Shown: positions 32,461 to 44,017, counted from the first letter of the stretch. The stretch: 64,000 nucleotides of DNA from Euonymus europaeus (GCA_963580455.1 OY756963.1:26307555-26371554), one strand, 5' to 3'. Numbers and translations: made by a program. Notes: generated from the sequence alone by a model not told the origin.

Positions 32461-33599
32461 TGTTTAGTGCATTTGAATTTCTAATTAAAACAATTTAATT
32501 TTAAAACTTTTGACATTTGTGATAATGTTATGTTTTTTTTTCTAGTGTATATTGTCAATGAAGTGCAAGATTAAATCATATGACAAATTTTCAACATAGG
32601 TTGTTGCTCTTTACAGATTCCAACTAGCATAGTTCGTTCTGCATTGCTTGGGAGAGCTGATAAGTTCAACTTTAAGGGTTTGAAGATTGACTTCTACAGC
32701 CTTATCAGTTTCTCATGTGCGTTTTAGATAAATACACTTAAAATGTGTTAAGAACATTTAATGTCATTTTTAGAATAGTTTTATTTTGTTAGTAGGGGTA
32801 TCTTTGTGTTTAAAACAATATAATTTATGTTTTGAAGAATTATCCGTCTATTTAGAACAATTATATATATGTTTTGAACAATTTTTTTTTGTTTAAAACA
32901 GTTATAGATTTGTTTTGAGCAGTTTTATTTTTATTTATAACAAATTTAATCTCTTTTTTTTTCAATTACGGGCTTTTGAGGCAGTCCCAGAGTTGGGTGC
33001 TAGATTTGCGAATAGGGTTGGGGACATATAGACAAGAAGAATGCTATCCAAATTCGAAGTCATGCTCAAAAGTTTTTTCCTCTAAAGTTGATGTTTAAAA
33101 TCCACATATAACTTTCGTGTTTAGTGTACATTTAAGTATTGGTAGCTTCGAGAGATTCAAATAAACTTCAGGTAGTTATTTAATTAATTTTTAGAATTAA
33201 TTGTTATCATGTTTAGAATAGCTTATCAATATGTTTAGAACTGTAAAGTTTATGTTTAGAATGATCTATTTTATGTTATAGACTAGTTTTATTTTTGTTA
33301 CAACAATCTATTTTATAAACTCAAGAGCTTGAAGATTGTTTAATGCATTCTCAATGTCTTGCTCTTTTCTTTGCAACATCAGTGACAAGTTATTAGTAAT
33401 TAAATGTACACTACACATGAAAGCTATGGGACAGTCTCAACTGGGATAACATACAATAGAGAAAACATAGAGGAATGGTTATACTCATGCAAGCACAACT
33501 TATCCAATTCATGCTCAAAAAAATTTCTCCAAGGTTTATGTTTGAAATTTACATGTATCTTTCATGTTTAGCATACATTTAAGTATATAATTAATACGC

Positions 33600-34786
33600 A
33601 CCTATAGTCAACTGTCCTAAACGACAATTTGACTGTTCTAAAAATAATTATAAATGCTCTAAATAGAAAAATAACTGTTATAAACAAAAACTTTTACAAT
33701 ATGACCAAAGTAAGTGAAAACTTTTTAAAAAATCTGTGTATTCACGCTGATTCAAACTTAGATATATTGTCACCGTGTTTCATTTTGTAAGTGTGCAAGG
33801 TGCCACATTTTAATTTGTCAACATGTGCCAAAACAATGTATGGCCATGCATTCTTGCAAATGCGGGCAATCATAGACTCGACAGTACTGGATTAGAACTC
33901 CCCAAGGACTCTTCTTGTTTCTTCAAAGCACCAACTGGTTGGTTGTTTATATGCCCGAATAGGCTACACTTCAACAGATCTGGTTCCTGCTTAACGGGAA
34001 AAAGAAGAAGATTATGGCAACCTTTGATGGAAATATGTCATCTAATTTAATCTTGTACTTCACTGACAATATACACTGGAAAAAAAGAACTTCATCACAA
34101 ATGTAAAAAGTTTTAAAACTAAACTCTTCTAATCAGAAATTAAACTATACCAAATATAAATTTGATTGTTCTAAACATAATTATAACGATTCTAAATGAA
34201 AAAATAATTATTCTAAACAAAAACTTTTACAACATGATCAAAACAAGTAAAAAAGTTCTCATCAAAAACTGACCAACAAAATAAAAAATTCATCCAAAAA
34301 TCTGTGTACTCACATTGACTCGAACCTATGTGTACTGTTGCTTTGTTTCATTTTGCAAATATGTAAGGTTTCGCATTTTCATTCGTCAACAGGTGCCAAT
34401 ACATTGTATGACCATGCACTTTTGCAAATCTGAGTAGTTCTAAACACGACATCACTCGATTTCAACTTCCTAAGGGCTCTTCCTATTGCTTCCAAGTACC
34501 AACTAGCTGGTATGATTTTTTTTTGGCCCGAATAGGTTGCAACTTTGACATATCAATATTTGATTCCTATCTAACGAGAGACTGCGACTTATATGTGCAA
34601 TGGAGTCGAAGAAGAAAGAAAAAAATTTGGAGAAGAAGTTGAATAAACATGATGAAGATTGAATAAAAAGAAAAAAGTTGCAGAGAGTTTACAAGTAATG
34701 GAAAAGTAACCACGTGTCCCATTTGACAGCTTTTTTTCCAAGTGATGGAAAAATGTGCATAAGGACATAAATGTGCATAAGGACAT
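33600..34786 (-). repeat. Right inverted arm of fold-back element (inner part)
   Basis: Diverged reverse complement of the left arm. It contains TTCTAAACA motifs (complement of TGTTTAGAA) and the ATGCCATTCTTGCA-like module (GGCCATGCATTCTTGCAAAT near 33842; CCATGCACTTTTGCAAAT near 34412). The outermost ~100 bp of this arm now lie at 39935-40035 because the LINE inserted between. Confidence 0.7.
34751..34786. repeat. 18-bp tandem duplication at LINE 5' junction
   Basis: AAATGTGCATAAGGACAT occurs twice head to tail (34751-34768 and 34769-34786), immediately before LINE sequence. The other arm of the fold-back element has this segment once. The expected copy after the 3' A-tract is absent. Confidence 0.85.
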
Positions 34787-35576
34787 CCGTAGAGGATGTC
34801 GACTTTTATCTCCATCCGGCGAGTGTGTTTCGGTCCAGTTTAAGTACGAACGGCTGTTTGACTTTTGCTTTTATTGTGGTCTATTGGGTCATGAAGAAAA
34901 AATATGTTCTAAAAAATTTGAGGATTCCAAATCTGGTGGCATTAATACGGACCAGTATGGGTTGTGGTTACAAGCAGGAAATTCAGGCGGGCGAGGGCGT
35001 CGCTCAACCCGTCCTTCCTCTGCCAGCCCTTCTGGAGGTACGGCTGACGGTGGGGCAGAAATCTCTCATACCCAGTCTAGAAGAAGTTCCGTAGATCCGC
35101 TACCTTATGAACAAGGCTCAGATGGAATTAATTCTATTGGAGTAGTTCATGTCTTGCAAACGGTCTCAAAGCCTACTGTGGTGGAGCGAGGAGAGAACCA
35201 GTCGTTTGTGCCTGAGGGCGACCAAATGGGGGAAAATGTTAAAGTGTCTTCAGAGGCCCACACTGCCATTTTCCAATTTTCAGCTAACACAGATGATCAA
35301 AAAGTCATCCCTAGTGAGGAGGAGCCGAAGGGGATTAGTAGTATGGGCTCCAAAGGACTAGTGGAGGTTCAGGGATCAGTGGTTGGTAAGTTAGTTACTT
35401 GGAAGAGAAGGGCCAAAGCTGGGGTGGTGCAATCTACTTGTATGGAAACTGACACGGGGGAGAAAGATAGTTTGAAGAGGAAGGCGGATGCCGAGAATGA
35501 GGCTATGTTGGTAAGGTCCAGGAGGCAAAAATATGATGAGGCAGTGGCTATGTGTCAGCCCCGCCTGGCATTATGA
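34787..35576 (+). pseudogene. LINE ORF1, 5'-truncated (nucleic-acid-binding protein)
   Basis: The readable part starts RRGCRLLSPSGECVSVQFKY. The zinc knuckle CFYCGLLGHEEKIC (C-X2-C-X4-H-X4-C) follows at about 34864-34908, then a low-complexity Ser/Gly/Glu-rich tail. The N-terminal DUF4283-type domain of plant LINE ORF1 is lost. The frame runs upstream into the target DNA to an ATG at 34755, which is fortuitous. The stop TGA (35574-35576) overlaps the ORF2 start codon as ATGA. Confidence 0.85.
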
Positions 35577-36358
35577 ATCTCTTAGCATGGAATTGTAGAG
35601 GGCTTGGGAACCCATCTACAATTCGTGAACTTCAACTGTTAGTTAGATCTAAGTCTCCCAAAATTTGTTTCTTAATTGAGACAAAAATGTGTTCGAATAA
35701 AATTGCTGGCATTCGCAATAAACTGGGATTTCAGCATGGGTTGGGAGTGGATCCTAAAGGAAAGAGTGGTGGCTTGATGGTTTTATGGAAGGATGAAATA
35801 AGTCTTTCTTTGCAATCGTTCTCAGAGAGGCATATTCATTTGGTGGTTCAGGACCATCCTTTAGCTTCACCGTGGGTTTTGACATTGTTCTATGGACATC
35901 CTGTAGCGGATAAACGTGCGCAGGCCTGGAATACCCTTAGGCTTCTGAGCCAGAATTCCTATCTCCCATGGCTATGTGTGGGGGATTTTAATGCCTATCT
36001 TCGAAGGTCCGAAAAGGTTGGGGGTAGAGGGCCTAATATGCCGCAACTGTTGGAATTCTCTTCAGCAGTAGAGGGGTGTGGTTTGAAGGATTTGGGGTTT
36101 ATAGGACCCAAATTTACGTGGAGTAATAGAAGGAAAAATTCATCAGAGTTCGTTAAAGAAAGATTAGACCGAGCTTTAGCAAACCAGGCATGGCTTGATA
36201 AATGGAAGCACTATGAGGTTCAACATATCCCTGTATGCTCGTCTGATCATAGTTGTCTTCTAGTTAATTGGACTGTACTGGGGAGTAGTCGTGCAAAAAT
36301 TCTCAGAAGATTTCGATATGACCTCGTGTGGGGTAAGTCAAAAGAGTGTAAAAAATAG
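35573..36358 (+). pseudogene. LINE ORF2 part 1: AP-like endonuclease
   Basis: The ATG at 35573 overlaps the ORF1 stop (ATGA). Motifs of the exonuclease-endonuclease-phosphatase fold appear in order: LAWNCRGLGNP, FLIETKM (catalytic Glu), WLCVGDFNAYL, LDRALANQAW and SSDHSCLLVNW (catalytic Asp-His). The enzyme nicks target DNA to prime reverse transcription. The frame stops at 36356-36358 right after an A6 run; with one more A the reading would pass into the next block, so a 1-base deletion in a homopolymer is the likely lesion. Confidence 0.88.
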
Positions 36359-39180
36359 TTACAAAGCAGTGGATCCAAAGATCGATTAGTGGATCCTCTC
36401 AATGGTTGCCAAGTACAGTTCAGAGGCATTTAAATAAATGTGGGCCTGTTTTGCAGAAGTGGGTGGTTAAAGATAGGCAGAGGAAGGGGCAAGCTATGAA
36501 AGTTATGACAAAGAACTTGGCTGAATTGTTAGAAATTGAAAATCATGACAACCAAGATGTTATTGCCCAAGCTCGGTTTGCGATTGACAAGGGAAGAGAA
36601 GAGGAAGAGATTATTCTAAAACACCACAGTAAGCAACATTGGTTAGCAGCTGGTGACCGAAACTCAAAATTCTTCCATAATAGTATGAAGATGAGGCAGA
36701 AAGGCAACTTAATTTCTTCTGTTCTTGATAGTGCCGAGCTGTTATGTGATACAGAGGAGACAGTTAGGGGAGCTTTTCATAATTATTTTACTCAATTGTT
36801 TACTAGTACGGCTGGTGGGATGCCATCTTTATTTCTGGAACCCCTTTCACAAGTGGTTGATTCAGGCATGAATGAGGACTTGTGTAGAACGGTGACGCGA
36901 GAGGAAGTCTACTCGGCTGTTAAACAAATTAACCCATCCAAGTCTCCGGGTCCGGATGGGTTCTCTTCGGCATTTTATCTTCACCATTGGGATATAATAG
37001 GTGACTCAATTGTAGAAGCAGTGATTCAATTTTTTGATTCGGGTGTGATGGATGTTGCTTTGAATTATACAATTATTGTCTTAATCTCGAAAAAACGAGA
37101 TGCTGCTAAGGTTACCGATTATCGACCCATAAGTCTCTGTAATGTGTTTTATAAAATCATTTCAAAGATCTTAGCGGCCAGACTGGGAAAGGTGCTTCCA
37201 CGAATAGTTCAAGGCAATCAGTCTGCCTTTATTAAAGGTCGACTTATCACTGACAATATTATAGTAGCATATGAAGCCTTACATACGATGCACACGCTTC
37301 CCCAGAGCATGACTAATTATATGGCTGTTAAGCTTGATATGAGCAAAGCCTACGATCGGGTCGAATGGAATTTTTTGCGGTTGTTAATGAAGAAGATGGG
37401 GTTTTCAGAAAAATGGCAGAATTGGATCATGCAGTGTATATCAACTGTTTCATATCAGGTTTCTGTCAATGGGGTGAACACGGAGACAATATACCCTCAG
37501 AGAGGTATTCGTCAAGGAGACCCACTTTCGCCATTGCTATTTGTTCTTTGCTCTGAAACATTAAGTAAAAATATTCAAAAGGCTAGTGATTTGAATTTGA
37601 TCCGCGGAATCCCGTTCGGGAGGGGTCGGGTTCGAATTTCACACTTATTTTTTGCAGACGATAGCCTTCTATTTTGTAGAGCCAAAACAGAGGAGTGGTT
37701 GCATTTGCATGGGATATTGGCTGCATATGAAAGTGTATCTGGACAACAAATAAACTTTGCCAAAACATGTCTCTACTTTAGTAGGCATACCGATGATAAT
37801 ATTCGAAGGAACCTTGCAAGGCTTATTGGTGCAGCAGAGGCAAAAGAATTTGAGCGATATCTTGGTGTTCCAGCTGTAGTGGGTCGTTCAAGAAGGAAAG
37901 CTTTTGAGTTCATCCTAGAAAAAATTCAAAAAAAAGTGTCAAATTGGTCCCATCGATGTTTATCTCAGGCGGGCAAAGAGATCTTTATCAAGTCTGTTCT
38001 CCAAGCAGTTCCGACATATGCAATGCAATTGTTTAAACTCCCTCAAGGCCTATGTGATGATATTGATAAATTACTTCGCCAAGTGTGGTGGGGGAATGCC
38101 GGTAGTAGAGGTGCTTGCTGGATAGCGTGGGACAAATTATGTGAATCAAAATATGGTGGAGGTATGGGTTTTCGTAAGACCAGTGCCTTTAATGACTCTC
38201 TCTTGGCAAAACAATGCTGGAGGTTGTTAAAAGATCTTGAATCTCTTGCAAGTCAAGTTCTTCGAGCTAAATATTTTAGAAGTTCTGATTTTTTACATGC
38301 TACTAAGGGCTATAATGCCTCCTTCATATGGTCTAGTATTTTGGCGGCTAGAGGCCTACTTGAGGATGGATTGAGTTGGCGAATTGGGAATGGATGTCAA
38401 ATTAAAATTTGGCAGCAAAGATGGGCTGGTGAAATGCTCTCTTATGGTGGTAAGGCTCTTGATTTGGGAGTGCCAGAGGATTCAAAGGTTGAGTTCTTAG
38501 TTGACTGGGATGTGGGGTGGTGGAATGTGGAGTTGATTGATCAACTATTTTCCTACAGTGAAAAGCAAGCAATCCTTAAAGTCCCTATAGGATCCAGATA
38601 TCTAAAGGATGCTATTTATTGGAATGGCACCACCAATGGTTTTTATTCTGTCCGAAGTGGTTATCACCGTGCAATGGAGATCAAACACCGCGGGGATGCA
38701 TCTTCGTCCAATGCTACATCCAGTTTTTGGATGTCCATTTGGGGTTTAAAAGTGCCACCATCTACTTGTGTATTTTTATGGAAAGCGATGCATGGGATCC
38801 TTCCCACAAACGAATTCCTGTTCCAAAGAGGTATTTCGCATGATCCTCTTTGTCCCATTTGTCCTCAAGCCAATGAGTCAACCCTCCATGTGTTGTGGGA
38901 ATGTGGAGCATCCAAGGATGTCTATGGTGCTAGCTTAAAACGAATTCAAAAATTAGGTGAAGGGAATAAGAGTAATTTTATTGATCTGTGGTTGGGGCTA
39001 CAAGTTTCTTTACCTCCGCTGGAGCTTAGCACTCTAGCTATTTCAATGAGATTAATTTGGTTGAGAAGAAACTCATTTACTCATGAAGGATTATTTCTTC
39101 ATCCTTCCCAAATGGCAAGGCTCCCTGATGGCCTCAGATTATTGGGCAATTCATGTAAGTTCAGTCTCTCAAGCTCATAA
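36359..39180 (+). pseudogene. LINE ORF2 part 2: reverse transcriptase and zf-RVT
   Basis: The frame is open from the A6 run at ~36350 to 39180. Reverse transcriptase motifs are all there: KSPGPDGFSSAFY, DYRPISLCNVFYKIISKIL, LDMSKAYDRVEW, GIRQGDPLSPLLF and the catalytic FADD (near 37651). The zf-RVT domain (FWMSIWGLKVPPSTCVFLWK, CPICPQANESTLHVLWEC) follows near 38728-38912. It copies LINE RNA at the nicked target. The frame is lost again between about 39060 and 39180, before the RNase H domain. Confidence 0.9.
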
Positions 39181-39748
39181 TTTGAATCCTATTGCCAGTT
39201 CAGCTGCATCTTGGTGTGGTCCTCCGGAATCATTCTTAAAGATTAATTGGGATGCTGCTATTGATAAATCAAGAAACCAATCGGGGTTTGGGATCCTGAT
39301 TAGAGATTCTTGGGGAAATATAGTTGCATCAAGTACATGTGTTCGTCAAACAGTTTTGGATCCAGCTATAGCTGAAGCTTCGGCAGCGCTTCTAGCACTT
39401 CAACTTGCTGGTAATATGGGGATTCGACGAGTGATCCTGGAAGGTGATTCAGTGATTATAGTGGCTGCGATCAATGGAGGAGAAATATGTTTGTCTAATT
39501 GGAGCCCAATAGTTCTGGAGATCAGGCGGGTGCTCTCTTTATTCTTGGAATGGTCGGTTGTCCATGTTCGTCGCACCTCAAATGCGGCTGCCCATAGATT
39601 AGCAAAGTTTTCTTTCCATAATCTTTCTCTCAAGGTTTGGATGGGAGAAGCCCCACCTGTTGTTACAGTTATAGTGGAGAAGGAGAGAATTGAATGGATC
39701 AAGGTCATTACTGATAGGGAAGCTTCTTCAGGTGGAGCCAGGCACTAG
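39083..39748 (+). pseudogene. LINE ORF2 part 3: RNase H (RVT_3)
   Basis: In another frame from the reverse transcriptase block. Reads LKINWDAAIDKSRNQSGFGI (first catalytic Asp), AIAEASAALLALQLA (Glu), VILEGDSVIIVAAIN (Asp) and VHVRRTSNAAAHRLAKFSF (His region), a complete RNase H catalytic set, stopping at TAG 39746-39748. Plant L1 elements often carry this terminal domain. About 175 bp of 3' untranslated sequence and an A-tract follow. Confidence 0.88.
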
Positions 39749-40131
39749 AGGATTATTAGCTGCGATCTTCTAAAAATTCATGTTTATCATTGATGTTATT
39801 TTGTAAGCTGATTTCTTGTTTGTATTTGTCTTCCCCCTCTTAGGGTGGCGTGAGAGATTTGATCTCTTTCTCTGTATGATTCTTGGTCTTACAGATTTAA
39901 TATATGGTCATCGACCTTATTTCAAAAAAAAAAAGTATTTTTCATGATAAAAAAGGTTAGAAATTAATTTTTTTTAAAATGAATTACATAACAAAAAATA
40001 TTTATAAAATGCTTCATTTTACCAAATTTGCCCTAGCGCGCCTATAGTTGAAAACTCGGTCCTCGAACCCTAGAAACCAAATTCTTCATAAACCCTCGAT
40101 TGTTTCAGGCTTGCAGTTCCTTCCAACTCCA

Positions 40132-41715
40132 GCTATGGCAGAATCAGCCTCCAAGACCTTCCCCACAAGACCGAAACTCAAACCTAAACCAAGAACACCG
40201 TCAAAAACTCCAGAATCCAAGTACTGGTCCTCCTTCAAGGCCCACCAAATCGGAGACCTCATCACCTCCGTTCCTTCCATATCGTTTTCCCCGTCCAAAC
40301 CCCACCTCTTCGCGGCCGCCCACTCCGCCTCTCTTTCCTTCTACTCCTCTCTCTCCCTGCCCTCCCCAACCTCCTCAATCACCTCTTTCTCCGACTTCGT
40401 TTCGTCTCTTTCCTTCCGCTGCGACGGCGCCCTCCTTGCCGCCTCCGACCATTCCGGTCGCATTAAGGTTTTCGATGTCAAATCCCGTAACGCGCTCCGT
40501 CATCTTCGCTCCCATGCCCGTCCTGTCCACTTCGTCAAGTACCCGCATTTGGATAAGCTCCACTTGGTCTCGGGCGGCGATGATGCAATCGTCAAATACT
40601 GGGATGTTGCTGAGGAGAAGGTGCTTTTGGACTTGCAGGGGCACAAGGATTATGTTAGGTGTGGCGATTGTAACCCAGTCAATGGGGACATGTTCATCAC
40701 GGGGTCTTATGATCACACTGTGAAGGTTTGGGATGTGCGGGTTGAGAATTCAAGGTCTGTAATAGAGGTGAATCATGGAAAGCCTGTAGAGGACGTGATT
40801 TTCTTGCCTTCTGGAGGATTGATTGCTACGGCTGGTGGCAATACTGTGAAGATTTGGGATCTGATTGGAGGAGGGAAGATGGTCTATTCAATGGAGAGCC
40901 ATAACAAGACTGTTACCTCTATCTGTGTGGGAAAAGTTGGAAAGGATAGTGGAGAAGAGTCGCAGCAATACAGGATTTTGAGTGTGGCTTTGGATGGATA
41001 CATGAAAGTATTTGACTATGCCAAAATGAAAGTTACCCATTCTACGAGGTTTCCAGCTCCTCTTATGTCTGTTGCATTCTCACCTGATTCTATGACACGA
41101 GTGATTGGGACCTCTAATGGAATTATATATGCTGGGCGAAGGAAGGTGAAGGAAGATGTGGAGAGTGCAAAGGATGATTTTTGGCGTATTGGGAGCTCAG
41201 AGGAGCCGGAGAAACGGATTTTGAGGCCTACATATTTTCGGTATTTCCACCGGGGCCAGAGTGAGAAACCATCGGAGGGGGATTACTTGGTGATGAGGCC
41301 AAAGAAGTTGAAACTTGCAGAGCATGATAAGTTGTTGAAGAAATTTAGGCATAAAGAAGCACTCGTTTCCGTGTTGGACTCAAAGAATCCGGAAAATGTG
41401 GTGGCTCTAATGGAGGAATTGGTGGCGAGGAGGAAGTTGCTGAAATGTGTTTCCAATTTGGATACAGAAGAGCTTGGGTTGCTATTGTTGTTCTTGCACA
41501 AGTACTCTACAGTCCCAAGATATGCCAGTTTGTTGATGGGTTTGACAAAGAAGGTCCTTGAGATGAGAGCTGAAGACATTAGGGCCTCTGATACCTTGAA
41601 GGATCACATTAGGAAGCTTAAGCGGTCAGTTGAAGAGGAGATAAGGATACAACAGTCTTTGCAGGAAATAGAGGGTATAATTTCTCCTTTATTAAGGATT
41701 GCTGGAACAAGATAA
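40132..41715 (+). CDS. UTP15: UTP15 homologue, U3 snoRNP / SSU processome WD40 protein
   Basis: Intronless, 527 residues, near the size of yeast and human UTP15. The first half holds about seven WD40 blades (for example LVSGGDDAIVKYWDV, MFITGSYDHTVKVWDVR, LIATAGGNTVKIWDL). The region from about residue 365 is the UTP15 C-terminal helical domain (LKKFRHKEALVSVLDSKN, VPRYASLLMGL). UTP15 is part of the t-UTP/UtpA subcomplex in the nucleolus, which binds nascent 35S pre-rRNA and is needed for 18S maturation. The frame is open upstream to 40048 from a TTG, but MAESASK at 40132 is the first ATG. The fold-back transposon ends only 96 bp before this ATG, so the core promoter must lie in that gap or in transposon sequence. 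Confidence 0.95.
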   Translation, partial: AMAESASKTFPTRPKLKPKPRTPSKTPESKYWSSFKAHQIGDLITSVPSISFSPSKPHLFAAAHSASLSFYSSLSLPSPTSSITSFSDFVSSLSFRCDGALLAASDHSGRIKVFDVKSRNALRHLRSHARPVHFVKYPHLDKLHLVSGGDDAIVKYWDVAEEKVLLDLQGHKDYVRCGDCNPVNGDMFITGSYDHTVKVWDVRVENSRSVIEVNHGKPVEDVIFLPSGGLIATAGGNTVKIWDLIGGGKMVYSMESHNKTVTSICVGKVGKDSGEESQQYRILSVALDGYMKVFDYAKMKVTHSTRFPAPLMSVAFSPDSMTRVIGTSNGIIYAGRRKVKEDVESAKDDFWRIGSSEEPEKRILRPTYFRYFHRGQSEKPSEGDYLVMRPKKLKLAEHDKLLKKFRHKEALVSVLDSKNPENVVALMEELVARRKLLKCVSNLDTEELGLLLLFLHKYSTVPRYASLLMGLTKKVLEMRAEDIRASDTLKDHIRKLKRSVEEEIRIQQSLQEIEGIISPLLRIAGTR

Positions 41716-44017
41716 ACATTTCAACATCATCATATAGGTGAAGTGTTCTTGTGATTTATTTAACTACTTGATTTTCTCATTAGAAGAGAGAATTTCACAA
41801 TTTTGTGTTTTCCAATATGTGACATTTAGGTTCTTTTTCAAGGCCTTAAATCAGGTTGCCTTATTCTGAATTTTCATTGAAATTAATTTTGTGTCAAAAA
41901 GTTAGCTACATGACTTCATTCTATGTGTAGTGGGAGTATCAGCTGTTTTCTGAAACCGCCATCAGCATTCTCTTTTGCTTCAGATCAGTTTTCTTTTAGC
42001 TCCAAAGGACCCGGGGTATGGTTCTGTTGGAAAGACAATGGTTTGGAGAAAATACCTGGAGTTTTGCATCATTTTTTATACTCTTTCGCTTCAGATCAGT
42101 TTTATTTTAGCTTTCAAGGATCTAGGCGTGGTTACTATTCGGTATGACTTTGTTGTGAACTTTTACTTAAGTTGCATAAAAAGTTAAGGTAGTTTGATAA
42201 ATTGGGGAGGAAGGTGAAAGACAGAGTGGTATGAACAGAATATGAGTTTTGGTTTCATTTTTGATATCCTGCTGGTTTTTAATGAATCTTATGCTAAATT
42301 CAGGTGTGTGATCTCTTCTTCTTCTTCTTCTTTTTTCATTTTCTTAGGTTTGCTGTCAGTAATATTTCCATATCTGGTTTCACATCTTTTCCGTATAATG
42401 TGGTTGCAAAATCGGTTTTCGTTGCAGACCAGCAGTTCTCTTTTTGGCCAACTCTGCTTCAACATACATATGCTGCTGTATCTCAACATTTTGGAAATAA
42501 CATAGGTTTTTTATGCCTTGCTACTGACTTTACAAACGAGGTGACTTTTTTTAGGGTCTCTCTCGAGTCTTTATAAACTGTACGGGTTGATCTTGTTTTA
42601 GTTATAAAAAGACACCGGCTAACAAACATGCCAGCCTACCCCATTTGGATTTTTGGAACTAAAGTTAATTATGGTCCAGTTTTCTCCCTTCTGATGTTAT
42701 TGGATAGCCAATAGCATATGCTCATCATACATGAGCTTTGAATCTACTCTTGATTTTGCTCTAATAGATAACTTGCATACACTCCTTCAGTTTGACGGAT
42801 ACTGTTTTTGGTTAGAAGAAATAGACTCATGTGCTGGATTTCAATTTGCGTAAAAACATCGCCATTCACCTCATTAATTATAATCTCCAACTCTAACTAG
42901 TTACATAATCAGCGTAACTTTTTTGCACCTAAAACTACTTAATAGATGTATTATATTAAAATTAGTCAGGTCCTTATTATATTAATAGATCCGGATCCGG
43001 ATGCAGGTCTGGAATATATTTCCCTTCATGATACACCGTTACTTGGCCAGATAAGAACCTGTCGATAGGCCAAATATACCAACATCATATACAAAAAAGC
43101 CGAAAACAAGACAACAGATTTGGTTATAGCACCAACAAATACTCGTTACAAATTTGCCAAACAGAATGGGAGAGTGCAGCAAGGAATACTGGTGCATGAT
43201 CTAACTACATACCTTATCCAACCATCTGAGAACTCTACCCCTTCTCCTTAAATTTACAAAAGTTCAAATTGATATTGATCATCACAAGTTTGATGCCCCT
43301 GCATGATGAAAAAAATGAACCACCAAGCACAAATAATATCAGAAAACCACCCGTCACGATCATCAAAGTAAAATACTGGAAGCAAATTTCCCACCATCTT
43401 GGTGTGCACATATAGCTATACTAGACCCTACAAATGGCATTCATACGAAAACTGTAAACTACCACATTGATGGGCAAAGTACAATTCACCAGGTCTGCCA
43501 CCACGGGAACCAATTAAGACTTGAGATGTTATAGTTTTGAAAATCAGGCCCCTCACTAATTCCATGATAAGACATACCGTTAGGTCAAAAAACCAATCTG
43601 ATTTAATACCACAATTGACTGGTTTATTCACAGTTTTTAACCAAAAGGTTGCATGCATCCAACTGATAAGACGGAGTATTAAAATGGTTGTGCTTCTCTG
43701 CATCTTCAGTAATTAAACAGATGCCGGGCAGTTAGTTATTTCACCTGGAGCATTCTCTGATGGTTTTTATTTTTTAATGCAAGAAATGGGGGGAAAATAG
43801 AGAATTATCCAATTAAAATAATTAACTAGTTGATGCAAAAGCCAAATTAGTTGGGGAAACAATTTGCTGCTAATCTCTCATTCAAGCAATTGACGACGCC
43901 AAATGAGTTCATGATGCAAGTGGACATTTGCAATTTGAAATTTATTGTTCAAAGACCTATAATAATTGATGTTCTAGTGATACCAGAATCAGAATATATG
44001 CATTTCATACCTCATGA
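41716..44017. other. Region between convergent UTP15 and SCC3
   Basis: Holds the 3' untranslated regions of both genes. A diverged duplication of about 35 bp with a 110-bp period (TCTTTTGCTTCAGATCAGTT at 41972, TCTTTCGCTTCAGATCAGTT at 42082) lies downstream of UTP15. The rest is AT-rich with no gene recognised; short open frames at 42242-42576 and 43428-43703 have no similarity I know. Confidence 0.45.

Larger units (their letters stand above)
34787..39934 (+). mobile_element. 5'-truncated L1-type LINE retrotransposon
   Basis: It begins inside ORF1 just after a doubled 18-bp target sequence and ends with an A-tract at 39924-39934. It carries ORF1 with a CCHC zinc knuckle, then ORF2 with AP-type endonuclease, reverse transcriptase, zf-RVT and RNase H domains, the usual order in plant L1 elements. 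The 5' untranslated region and the N-terminal part of ORF1 are missing, and ORF2 is broken by at least two frameshifts, so the copy is dead. It sits in the right arm of the older fold-back element. Confidence 0.9.
31182..40035. mobile_element. Fold-back / Mutator-like element interrupted by a LINE
   Basis: Left end AGGAAATTTGGTAAAATGA (31182) and the reverse complement of the right end, TAGGGCAAATTTGGTAAAATGA (to 40035), are inverted copies. Both are flanked by the direct repeat GCGCGCC (31175-31181 and 40036-40042), a candidate 7-bp core of a 7-9-bp target duplication. The inverted arms are long: left about 31182-32460, right about 33600-34786, and then, after the LINE, 39935-40035. Matching blocks include CCTTATGCACACTTTTCCA against TGGAAAAATGTGCATAAGG. 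Without the LINE the element is about 3.7 kb. Within each arm a ~600-bp block occurs twice (AAGAATGCATGG at about 31638 and 32231). No transposase is visible. RAFEAVPELGARFANRVGD near 32968-33024 recalls the DUF1985 domain carried by some plant Mutator elements, a weak hint. Confidence 0.72.

Noticed and set aside
34755..34786. ATG at 34755 as a true LINE ORF1 start
   Set aside because: It lies in duplicated target DNA upstream of the LINE; ORF1 is simply 5'-truncated and the frame is open by chance.
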